Source: Candidatus Woesearchaeota archaeon (GTDB lineage Archaea; Nanobdellota; Nanobdellia; Woesearchaeales; UBA9642). Taken from it: a stretch of 45,688 nt of DNA. The DNA lies in NCBI GenBank assembly GCA_013330595.1, contig DUIB01000064.1:1-45688 (forward strand), written 5' to 3'. Below the pieces are notes generated by a model. The model made no database searches, was not told where the DNA came from, and was given only the letters and a program-made list of their open reading frames with translations. The translations under genes and the position numbers were made by a program. Position 1 is the first letter of the stretch. Each line of letters begins with the position of its first letter. This document shows, in pieces, positions 8,669-15,529 of this stretch.

Positions 8669-9127
8669 ATGAGAAGATCTCAGGTTGCATTGGAATTTCT
8701 CGTGACATATGGATGGGCTATTCTCGGAGTTACAATTGTCTTGACAGCTATCTTGTATTTTGGTATCTTGGATACAGGTAAGTATGTAAATGATGCCTGT
8801 AACTTCGGAACACAGTTTGCCTGTGAGGATTGGAGACTGACAACAGATGGAATTCTCCAGGTTACGTTAAGGAATAATTTCGGTGTGCCTATTGATATCA
8901 CTGAAGCTTATGCTTCATCTGACTATGGGCAGGATGTTAACTGTAATACAATGGCATATTTTGCAGTTAATGCTGTCAACTCAAGCAGTTGCTCAATTAT
9001 TAGTGGATCAGAAACTATTCCTGAAAATGAAAAAGTCAAAATAAAAGTGCTGATAGGCTATCAAGGACCTTCAGGAAATCCGCATAATCTAAGAGCTGAT
9101 ATTATTGCCACAGCGCAATCACCATGA
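8669..9127 (+). CDS. Class III signal peptide pilin, second copy
   Basis: The 152-residue protein starts MRRSQVALEFLVTYGWAILG, nearly the same class III signal as the neighbour, with a hydrophobic helix to about residue 33 (LTAILYFGI). The mature part has two Cys pairs and sequons. The two pilins are paralogs with conserved signal sequences and diverged bodies, as usual for archaeal pilin pairs. No TATA box is evident between element B and the ATG, so it probably depends on read-through from the first pilin gene. Confidence 0.9.
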   Translation: MRRSQVALEFLVTYGWAILGVTIVLTAILYFGILDTGKYVNDACNFGTQFACEDWRLTTDGILQVTLRNNFGVPIDITEAYASSDYGQDVNCNTMAYFAVNAVNSSSCSIISGSETIPENEKVKIKVLIGYQGPSGNPHNLRADIIATAQSP

Positions 9128-9142
9128 TTGTGCTCAATCATA

Positions 9143-9156
9143 ATATTTATAAATCA
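9143..9156 (+). promoter_or_regulatory. TATA box of proteasome beta gene
   Basis: ATATTTATAAATC at about 9144-9156 predicts a start near 9177. The ATG at 9208 has AAAGGTGAT just upstream, so this transcript has a short leader with a ribosome-binding site. Confidence 0.55.
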
Positions 9157-9207
9157 TGATAGATTCCTATGGGAATAGGTCATTCTAAAATTTTGAAAGG
9201 TGATTAC

Positions 9208-9831
9208 ATGGAAGGATTAAAGACAGGGACTACAACTTTGGGAATAGTCTGCAAAGATGGGGTTGTCATTGCAGCTGACAGAAGAGCTACAGCTGGAAAT
9301 TTTATTGCATCAAAAGATGTTGAGAAAGTAGTGCAGATCAATGAGAATCTTGCGATTACAACAGCCGGATCAGTCAGTGATATACAATTGTTCATAAAAT
9401 TATTCAGGGCAGAATTAAAGCTTAAGAATATCAAAACAAACAGGTCCAATACCATAAAGGAGGCTGCTAATCTTGCAGCTAGGATGGTTTATGAAGGTGC
9501 AAGACAGTATTTTCCAAGTATAGCACATTTTCTTTTGGCTGGTTTTGATAATAGCGGGACTCATTTATATGAGCTATATCCTGATGGAAGCATGTCAGAG
9601 ATCAAGGATTATATATCTTCAGGATCAGGAAGTCCAATGGTGTTTGGAGTATTAGAGAGCAGCTACAAGGACACGTTGAGTGTTAAGGATGGAGAGGACC
9701 TTGCATTAAGGGCAATCTCTGCTAGTATCCAGAGGGATGCAATGTCAGGAAATGGTATTGATGTAACAGTCATAACAAAGGATAATATCAAAAAAACAGT
9801 ACAGAGAAAGGTTCCTACAGTACCTGTATGA
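9208..9831 (+). CDS. psmB: 20S proteasome beta subunit (Ntn threonine protease)
   Basis: The 207-residue product starts MEGLKTG followed by TTTLGIV; autocleavage between Gly and Thr frees the catalytic Thr1. Counting from it, Asp17 (in AADRR) and Lys33 (in VEKVV) are in place, and the C-terminal part has DGEDLALRA and RDAMSGNGIDV, typical of archaeal beta subunits. It forms the inner rings of the 20S protease. The very short 7-residue propeptide is normal for archaea. No alpha subunit is in the window. The next gene is aCPSF1, 23 bases downstream. Confidence 0.95.
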   Translation: MEGLKTGTTTLGIVCKDGVVIAADRRATAGNFIASKDVEKVVQINENLAITTAGSVSDIQLFIKLFRAELKLKNIKTNRSNTIKEAANLAARMVYEGARQYFPSIAHFLLAGFDNSGTHLYELYPDGSMSEIKDYISSGSGSPMVFGVLESSYKDTLSVKDGEDLALRAISASIQRDAMSGNGIDVTVITKDNIKKTVQRKVPTVPV

Positions 9832-9854
9832 AGTTCTTTTATTAGAGGATTATA

Positions 9855-11756
9855 ATGACAAGTGAAATTATCAAAGAAATATTAAAGTGTATTCCAGAAG
9901 GAAAAATAAGTGATGTTAATTTTGAAGGAGCTAACATTGTCCTGTATACAAAGAAGAAGGATTTCTTTTTAGACAATGGAGGCATAATCAAAGGCATAGT
10001 TGATACTATAAAGAAAAGAATCGAATTAAGGCCAGATCCAAGTATATGTATGGAACAGGAAAAGGCTGAAAAGACAATCAAGAAATTAATGCCAGAAGAA
10101 GCTAAATTAGGAAATATCATTTTTGATGTCCAGAGAAGCATTGTAATAATAGAATCAGAAAAGCCTGGCATGGCTATTGGAAAAGACGGCGAATTATTAC
10201 AGGAAATAAAGAAAAAAACTTTATGGGTTCCGATAATTAGAAGAACACCTACTATTAGAAGCCAATTGATTGAAAATATCAGAGAAGTTCTTTATCAGAA
10301 TAATGATTATAGGAGAAAATTCCTTCATAAGACTGGTGAAAGGATATATAATGGATGGCTTAGAAGACAGAAAAAAGAGGAATGGATAAGGATAACATAT
10401 CTAGGAAGCGCACGAGAGGTAGGAAGATCATGTTTGCTGTTGCAGACTCCTGAATCAAGGGTGTTGTTAGATTGCGGAATAAATGCAGGTGCAGATTCAC
10501 AGGAAGAGATGTATCCTTATCTTGAGGCTCCTGAATTCAATATAAGCCAATTGGATGCAGTCATAGTAAGTCATGCACATCTTGATCATTCTGCTTTGAT
10601 TCCTTATCTATTCAAGTTTGGTTATAGAGGACCGGTTTATTGCACTCCACCGACAAGGGATATGATGGCGTTGCTGCAATTGGATTTTGTAAAAATTCAA
10701 AGAGAGGACGGGAAAGAGCCTATATATACAAGTGATGATGTAAAGGAAATGGTCAAGCATACAATAACACTTGAATATGATGAGGTTGCTGATGTGACGC
10801 CTGATGTTAGGATTACCCTTTACAATGCCGGTCATATTCTTGGAAGTGCAATGGTCCATTTGCATATTGGAAATGGATTGCATAATCTTCTATATTCTGC
10901 TGATACTAAATATGCTAAGACATCAATGTTAAGCCCTGCAATAACCCAATTTCCGAGACTTGAAACATTGCTTATTGAATCAACTTATGGTGGAAAAGAC
11001 AATGTGATGCCGCCGACAACAGAGGCTGATGAATTGCTTGGAAAGATGATTGGAGAGACAATTGAAAGAAGAGGGAAAGTCCTTATTCCAGTACTTGGAT
11101 CAGGCAGGGCTCAGGAAATAATAGTTCTGCTTGAAAGATTAATAAGGGAAAAAAAGGTTCCTGATGTTCCAATTTACGTAGATGGAATGGTTTGGGATAT
11201 CACAGCAATACATACAGCATATCCAGAATATCTGAATAATGATGTAAGGCAGCAGATATTTACTCGAGATAATAATCCATTTTTAATGCCAAACATCAAG
11301 AGGATAGGATCACAAAAAGAGAGACAGCAATTACTAGAAGAGACAGGATCATGTGTTGTCCTTGCGACCTCAGGAATGCTTGTCGGCGGACCTTCAGTGC
11401 AGTATTTCAAGGCATTGGCAAATAATGAAAGAAACACTCTTATATTCAGTTCATACCAGGCAGAAGGCTCTCTTGGATCAAGAATTCAGAGAGGAGAAAA
11501 AGAGTTTGTCTTCAGGAATGGCAGTGGCAATGAAGTGGTTAGTGTTAAGATGGAAGTCGTTAAATTAGAGATCACAGGACATAGTGATAGAAAAGAATTG
11601 ATGAATTTTGTCTATAAGTGCAATCCACGCCCAAAAAGGATATTGATCAATCACGGAGAGAATTCAAGGGCATTAAACCTTGCAAGCTCCTTGCATAATC
11701 AGTACAAGATTGAGACTCTTGCCCCTAGAAATCTGGATGCGATAAGGATAAAGTAA
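9855..11756 (+). CDS. KH-domain beta-CASP ribonuclease (archaeal CPSF1, FttA)
   Basis: This 633-residue enzyme has two N-terminal KH-type regions (the second with VIIESEKPGMAIGKDGELL), a metallo-beta-lactamase core with HAHLDH at residues 240-245, the AGHILGSA motif, and a beta-CASP domain (STYGG, GSGRAQEI, TSGMLVGGP, then ITGHSDR and INHGE). In archaea this zinc-dependent nuclease acts in 3'-end formation and transcription termination. Length and all core motifs are complete. The ATG at 9855 is preceded by GAGGATTATA. Confidence 0.95.
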   Translation: MTSEIIKEILKCIPEGKISDVNFEGANIVLYTKKKDFFLDNGGIIKGIVDTIKKRIELRPDPSICMEQEKAEKTIKKLMPEEAKLGNIIFDVQRSIVIIESEKPGMAIGKDGELLQEIKKKTLWVPIIRRTPTIRSQLIENIREVLYQNNDYRRKFLHKTGERIYNGWLRRQKKEEWIRITYLGSAREVGRSCLLLQTPESRVLLDCGINAGADSQEEMYPYLEAPEFNISQLDAVIVSHAHLDHSALIPYLFKFGYRGPVYCTPPTRDMMALLQLDFVKIQREDGKEPIYTSDDVKEMVKHTITLEYDEVADVTPDVRITLYNAGHILGSAMVHLHIGNGLHNLLYSADTKYAKTSMLSPAITQFPRLETLLIESTYGGKDNVMPPTTEADELLGKMIGETIERRGKVLIPVLGSGRAQEIIVLLERLIREKKVPDVPIYVDGMVWDITAIHTAYPEYLNNDVRQQIFTRDNNPFLMPNIKRIGSQKERQQLLEETGSCVVLATSGMLVGGPSVQYFKALANNERNTLIFSSYQAEGSLGSRIQRGEKEFVFRNGSGNEVVSVKMEVVKLEITGHSDRKELMNFVYKCNPRPKRILINHGENSRALNLASSLHNQYKIETLAPRNLDAIRIK

Positions 11757-11787
11757 TTCTATATATCAAATTTAAATTTAGTATTCT

Positions 11788-11885
11788 ATTCTCGCGCTAG
11801 ACTCACACAGCATATGCTATAGATGTTATTTCGAGCTATTTGTTATAGCGTATATTCAGTTAAGTTCGCCAGCTAGCGCAAGAAT
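11788..11885. repeat. Intergenic nested inverted repeat
   Basis: ATTCTCGCGCTAG (11788-11800) and CTAGCGCAAGAAT (11873-11885) pair over 13 positions with one mismatch. Inside them CATATGCTATA (11811-11821) and TATAGCGTATA (11844-11854) also pair with one mismatch. It lies between the aCPSF1 stop and the next promoter. It lacks the TAGT ends of elements A-C and shows no target duplication, so it may be a separate structured element or a 3'-end structure. Confidence 0.6.
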
Positions 11886-11937
11886 CATTTTTAACAACAG
11901 TAATATTTATATATGTGTTTCTTTAGATTTATATAAA

Positions 11938-12474
11938 ATGGCTGTGTTCACAGGAAGATTCAGTGTATTGGAAGGAGATCCTATGCTTATAAGGCATAAA
12001 GGAGTTTTTGACTTTGAAGGGCTATATAGGATGATGCATGCCTGGATCATAAACAAAAGATTTTTATTCCATGAAGGCCGGTATAAAGATAAAGTATATA
12101 CTCCATTTGGTAATGAGCTTGAGATTGAATGGGAGGCAGAGAAAAAGGTCACAGAATATATTAGGGAGTGGATAGTGATCAGTTTTCATTTGTGGGACTT
12201 TTCAGAAGTCGAAGTTATTAAAGAAGGAAAGAAGGTCAAGATGACCAAATCAAGAATGGAAATAAGGTTTGATTGCCAGCTTGAGATGGATTATACAAAA
12301 AAGTTCCAAGGAGCAGGAAAACTTGCCCAACAATTAGGATCATTTTATCAGAACAAAGTGATGTATTGGGAATGGCGCATTAAATATGCAGATGCATTGA
12401 CATATAGCTTATATGATTTGCATCAAAAATCAAAAAAATACCTAGAATTTGCATCTGGCACAAATGCTTACTAA
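11938..12474 (+). CDS. Uncharacterised archaeal protein, paralog 1
   Basis: I do not recognise a named family. The 178-residue protein is soluble, rich in aromatic and charged residues (GVFDFEGLYRMMHAWI, AEKKVTEYIREWIVISFHLW). It shares its framework with the next protein: GVFdfeeLYR, an EKKVteY segment, VKMTKSRMEIRF versus VKFKMNKGRAEFYF, and a Lys/Asp/Tyr motif (MDYTKK versus TDYENK). A TATA box ATATTTATATATG (about 11904-11916) is 26 bases before the ATG, predicting a leaderless mRNA and supporting this start. Confidence 0.65.
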   Translation: MAVFTGRFSVLEGDPMLIRHKGVFDFEGLYRMMHAWIINKRFLFHEGRYKDKVYTPFGNELEIEWEAEKKVTEYIREWIVISFHLWDFSEVEVIKEGKKVKMTKSRMEIRFDCQLEMDYTKKFQGAGKLAQQLGSFYQNKVMYWEWRIKYADALTYSLYDLHQKSKKYLEFASGTNAY

Positions 12475-12476
12475 AA

Positions 12477-12977
12477 ATGGCTGAGATAAAAACTTTAATA
12501 GACGGAAAATCATTGTCATATGAAGGAGTCTTTAGCCTTAAGGAGCTTTATAGGCTTATTGACAAATGGTTCAAGGATCACGGATATGATAAGCAGGAAA
12601 TAAAGAATTGGGAGGATGTCACAGAGACTGAGAAACAGATTGTTCTAGAAATAATCCCATACAAAAAGGTTTCTGATTATGCAAGATTGGATGTAAGGAT
12701 ATTTATGATATTCTCAAAATTGACAGAAATAGTCCTAGAGAAAGACAGTGTTAAATTCAAGATGAACAAAGGCAGGGCAGAATTCTATTTTGATGCATAT
12801 GTGGTTACTGATTATGAGAATAAATGGGAGACAAGAGCGGTGTTCTATTTCATAAAGAACATATTCGACAAGTTCATCTACAGGATGTACACATACAATT
12901 ATGATGCAGAAGTCATAAGAGACTGCACAGAAATAGAGAACGAGATAAGATCATTCCTGAATATGGCAAGGTTCTAG
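12477..12977 (+). CDS. Uncharacterised archaeal protein, paralog 2
   Basis: This 166-residue soluble protein is a tandem duplicate of its upstream neighbour, starting two bases after that gene's stop. Shared blocks are GVFSLKELYRLIDKW, KKVSDYARL, KFKMNKGRAEFYFDA and VTDYENKWETRAVFYFI. There is no signal peptide, membrane segment or catalytic motif. The pair probably forms a hetero-oligomer; this is only inference from tight coupling and similarity. Confidence 0.6.
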   Translation: MAEIKTLIDGKSLSYEGVFSLKELYRLIDKWFKDHGYDKQEIKNWEDVTETEKQIVLEIIPYKKVSDYARLDVRIFMIFSKLTEIVLEKDSVKFKMNKGRAEFYFDAYVVTDYENKWETRAVFYFIKNIFDKFIYRMYTYNYDAEVIRDCTEIENEIRSFLNMARF

Positions 12978-13255
12978 TAATATTCTAAGAAGAAGTTCCA
13001 CGCTTCTTTGATTATTTGGGCATCCTCATATAATTCAGCATCTGCATGGGCTTTCATTCTTTGAATTATAATATTATACATATCGTTTTTTTTGTCTTGT
13101 TCCAATTTCTTAATGTCTATTTTCCAATTGTCCATTATTTTAGAATTAAATGTATTATTATTTTTTTTGTATTCCTTAAAATCAGAAATATAATCCTTTA
13201 CTATTGCAACTGCATTCATATCCTTCTTAAGCATATATATCGTAGTGAGTGTCAT
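12974..13255 (-). CDS. Small helical hypothetical protein
   Basis: A 93-residue, mostly helical, lysine-rich protein (YISDFKEYKKNN, MKAHADAELYEDAQIIKEAW) of unknown function. It overlaps the convergent gene upstream by 4 bases. The TATA-like sequence GTTTTTAAATG (13277-13287 on this strand) lies about 27 bases before its ATG, so it would be leaderless. The same box could serve the RNA on the other strand. Confidence 0.5.
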   Translation of the reverse strand: MTLTTIYMLKKDMNAVAIVKDYISDFKEYKKNNNTFNSKIMDNWKIDIKKLEQDKKNDMYNIIIQRMKAHADAELYEDAQIIKEAWNFFLEYY

Positions 13256-13275
13256 TTAATAAATTTTCTGCATAA

Positions 13276-13287
13276 CATTTAAAAACC
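13276..13287. promoter_or_regulatory. Shared, possibly bidirectional TATA box
   Basis: CATTTAAAAACC is nearly symmetric. Its centre (about 13282) is 27-29 bases from 13311, the 5' end of the candidate RNA, and 27 bases from the ATG at 13255 on the other strand. One box could therefore direct both transcripts. Confidence 0.45.
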
Positions 13288-13310
13288 TCTCAAGGTTTAT
13301 CTTTTTCAAT

Positions 13311-13559
13311 GCCGGCGTGGCACAACCTGGTACTGCGCAAATCTTTAATAAAAGAGCGTAAGCCTGGAATTATATTCCAAGAAGAGTACCATCAAGCTTG
13401 TTTCCGCAAGGATATCCCGGAGACTTTTGCGAAAAGTCTCGTCAAAAGCGGGCGACATTCACTTCGTGAAGTCCCCCTGAAAAAGATCATTCGCAGGTCG
13501 GGAAATTCAAACCTTAGGAAAACAGAAGTGTTTTTCCGGTGAAAGTCCGGGCGTCGGCG
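13311..13559 (+). ncRNA. Candidate structured non-coding RNA of unrecognised class
   Basis: This stretch is clearly richer in GC than its AT-rich surroundings, as expected for a stable archaeal RNA. The ends pair: GCCGGCG (13311-13317) with CGTCGGC (13552-13558). Inside, TGGTAC (13329-13334) pairs with GTACCA (13387-13392), enclosing TGCGC/GCGTA with TCTTT/AAAGA, and the hairpin TGGAAT/ATTCCA. Then follow GAGACTTTT/AAAAGTCTC inside CCCG/CGGG, TTCAC/GTGAA inside GAC/GTC, GGAAAACA/TGTTTTTCC, and CCGG/CCGG. A TATA box is 27 bases upstream and a T-rich tract follows. The 5' end resembles a tRNA (TGGCACAACCTGGTA), but no anticodon arm or T-loop fits. I see no RNase P or SRP signature. Confidence 0.6.
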
Positions 13560-13613
13560 TATTTACAATTCCCCTGTGTTGGTTGCTTTGTTTTTGCCGC
13601 GTTCTCAGCGACA

Positions 13614-13655
13614 AGGTTTATATACTTCTATGCCTTTGTATTATTGGAGGGAAAA
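13614..13655 (+). promoter_or_regulatory. Promoter and RBS of recombinase fragment
   Basis: GGTTTATATACTT (about 13614-13626) is a TATA box, and TTGGAGGGAAAA just before the ATG at 13656 is a strong ribosome-binding site. Both expression signals of the broken recombinase gene are intact and rule out the longer upstream reading. Confidence 0.55.
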
Positions 13656-14030
13656 ATGTTAGATCTGCATAGATATGGGGCTAAATATGAGTCTGGGAAA
13701 AGGTTTGTATTGAATTCGAGCTTAAGTCAACACAACAAGGACTTAATCTTGAAGTTCGATCAGCATATGCAATTGATTGGTGTAGGCAAGCCTAGGATAA
13801 TGAAGTATTTTGACAAAATAACAAGGCTTGGAATATGGCTCAATAAGGATTTTGAACAAGCCACAAAAGAAGATATTGAGAAGGTAGTCATTTCTATACA
13901 CCAGCGTACTGATTTGGCTAAAGCTACAAAGATAGACTATAATATAATTCTGAAAAGATTCTATAAATGGCTTTTAGGACATGAAGAAGAATATCCTCGA
14001 CAAGTAAAATGGCTAAAAACACTAGGATAA
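13656..14030 (+). pseudogene. Tyrosine recombinase/integrase, N-terminal (core-binding) fragment
   Basis: The 124-residue product resembles the SAM-like core-binding domain of archaeal tyrosine recombinases (SLSQHNKDLILKFDQHM, KYFDKITRLGIWL, IDYNIILKRFYKWLLG, then VKWLKT). It stops just where the linker to the catalytic domain should begin. The Arg...His-x-x-Arg...Tyr catalytic domain is absent, and the next bases lead into an unrelated gene on the other strand. It is either a remnant of an integrase gene split or truncated by integration or deletion, or a free-standing DNA-binding domain. It marks the border of the copper island. Confidence 0.65.
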
Positions 14031-14054
14031 ATCTAAGAAATGAAATGTGTAGAC

Positions 14055-14591
14055 TTATTCTACTGTTAATGTTCCTGTATACATATTCATTGAACAGGCT
14101 ATTTTGAAAGTCCCTGTTTTGGTAGGTGTAAAAGTGATGACATTATCTTTATTGCTTACAACTTTGAGCAAACGGAATGCTGGAATAGTTACTGCTTTAG
14201 AGCATCCTGGCATGCTACTAATATCTGCAATTATTTTTACAGGCACATCTTTCTTGAATATTGATGGCTCTAGTATATATGAAGAGCCTGAAACACTTAG
14301 TTTGGCTGTTTGAACATTATCTGATGTAGAGCCTGAAACACTGGCTTGTTGTGTATTGCTTGCAGTGTTGATGGCATTGCCATTAATGTTTGATGTTTTA
14401 TTTCCCATAATGCTAAATGCTGTTACACTCACTATTGCAAGAAGTATTATGGCAATAATGGATACAGTTTTTACTGAAAATTTATGATTCTTCTCTCTGG
14501 CTATTGTATGTTTTGCTTTATTATGTGAATCTATTGCTTCTTGGCTTTGAAAGTTCTTATTGCAAAAATCGCATCTAAAATCATTATCCAT
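14055..14591 (-). CDS. C2H2 zinc-finger, membrane-anchored cupredoxin-like protein
   Basis: The 178-residue protein has a cytoplasmic C2H2 finger at residues 5-27 (FRCDFCNKNF...HNKAKH), a transmembrane helix at about 43-63, a Ser/Thr/Asn/Gln linker, and an extracytoplasmic cupredoxin-like domain. Its likely copper ligands are the Cys in MPGCSKAV and the Cys/Met in ACSMNMYTG. It has the same unusual layout as the next gene. GAGGTGCC precedes the ATG. Copper binding outside the membrane is inferred from the cupredoxin motif and the neighbouring CopA. Whether the finger senses copper status across the membrane or simply binds zinc is unknown. Confidence 0.75.
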   Translation of the reverse strand: MDNDFRCDFCNKNFQSQEAIDSHNKAKHTIAREKNHKFSVKTVSIIAIILLAIVSVTAFSIMGNKTSNINGNAINTASNTQQASVSGSTSDNVQTAKLSVSGSSYILEPSIFKKDVPVKIIADISSMPGCSKAVTIPAFRLLKVVSNKDNVITFTPTKTGTFKIACSMNMYTGTLTVE

Positions 14592-14724
14592 GTTATTGGC
14601 ACCTCGAAGTGCATATCCTTAAGCAGGCTTGTTAATTATGCTGTAATAAATAGAAAACAAAATTCTATTTTAATATTTTATGAATTATCCGCTATTTTTC
14701 TAAGTATCTAAAAGTATATCGGAT

Positions 14725-15513
14725 TTATCCTCCACCGCATCCGCATCCTCCGCCGCCTGCACCACAATTTCCGCCTGTTGGTTTAGGTGGTGTTGCTTGT
14801 GTCTGAGCCTGCGCACTGGTATCACGCGTACCGTCAGCATTAACTACTTCAAATGAACCCGCACCCATCCCCATTCCACAAGTGATCCAGAATATTCCTG
14901 TCTTGTCTGGAGTGAATTCTATGATATTGTCGCTAGAAGTGATAGTTTTTCTAACATTAAAATCTCTTATTACAATATTTTTCATACATCCGCTTAGGGT
15001 GCTTGCATCCACCTCTATTCTTGCTGGTACTCCGACTGTTAATTTGTTAGGTGTGAGCTTATATGAAAAATCTACTAATGCAAGTTTTGCATTCTGAACA
15101 CTTCCAGATCTTGCTGCCGCATTTCCAGTACCTGCTAAATTGCCCGCTGCAACTTGATTTGTTGAATAATCCACACCATTACTTGTTCCTCCAGCAAGTA
15201 TGGTTCTTGCTGAAAATACTAATATTAACGCAATAATAAATACTGCTCCACCAATAACATATTTTCCCATATTTGCATGCTTCTCTGATGTATTATTTGA
15301 TTCAGATTTTTTATGCTCAGTTTTGCTTGGTAGTTCTTCTTCGTCTTCACTGTCTGCTTTGATTCTTTCGTTCCATTCATCTCCTATTTTCTTGCAGCAT
15401 TTTTCGCAGAGTACACTGCCGTCTTCATAATCCCAGAATGTTTCTGCATTAGTTTCTCCGCAATTATCACATTTATCTTCTGGACTTGTATTTTCGTTTT
15501 TTTGATTACTCAT
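14725..15513 (-). CDS. Zinc-ribbon, membrane-anchored cupredoxin-like protein with Gly/Cys tail
   Basis: This 262-residue protein has an N-terminal zinc-binding domain (residues 13-45: CDNCGETNAE...LCEKCCKK), an acidic linker, one transmembrane helix at about 87-107, then a cupredoxin-like domain with LSGCMKNIVI and WITCGMGMGAG as likely copper ligands. It ends in a Gly/Cys-rich tail (CGAGGGGCGCGGG). GGAGGAG lies before the ATG. It is the downstream member of an operon with an HMA membrane protein and CopA. A role in holding or passing copper at the outer face of the membrane is likely; the tail may be a further metal site. Confidence 0.75.
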   Translation of the reverse strand: MSNQKNENTSPEDKCDNCGETNAETFWDYEDGSVLCEKCCKKIGDEWNERIKADSEDEEELPSKTEHKKSESNNTSEKHANMGKYVIGGAVFIIALILVFSARTILAGGTSNGVDYSTNQVAAGNLAGTGNAAARSGSVQNAKLALVDFSYKLTPNKLTVGVPARIEVDASTLSGCMKNIVIRDFNVRKTITSSDNIIEFTPDKTGIFWITCGMGMGAGSFEVVNADGTRDTSAQAQTQATPPKPTGGNCGAGGGGCGCGGG

Positions 15514-15529
15514 TTTTTCTCCTCCAATT

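Noticed and set aside
11788-11885. A fourth member of the TAGT element family
   Set aside because: Its ends do not match TAGTnnnnGAC, it lacks the junction core, and no target duplication is seen.
13309-13542. A 77-codon open frame across the structured region
   Set aside because: It has no ribosome-binding site, its protein looks random, and it coincides with the paired, GC-rich candidate RNA.
13311-13559. An intron-containing tRNA
   Set aside because: The acceptor-like stem and D-arm-like start fit, but no anticodon stem pairs at a sensible place and the last hairpin has the loop TGAAAGT instead of a TTCRA-type T-loop.
13311-13559. RNase P RNA or SRP RNA
   Set aside because: ACAGAA and GAAAGTCC occur but in the wrong order for the RNase P core, and the SRP helix 8 pattern (GGAA loop with AGCA strand) is not present.
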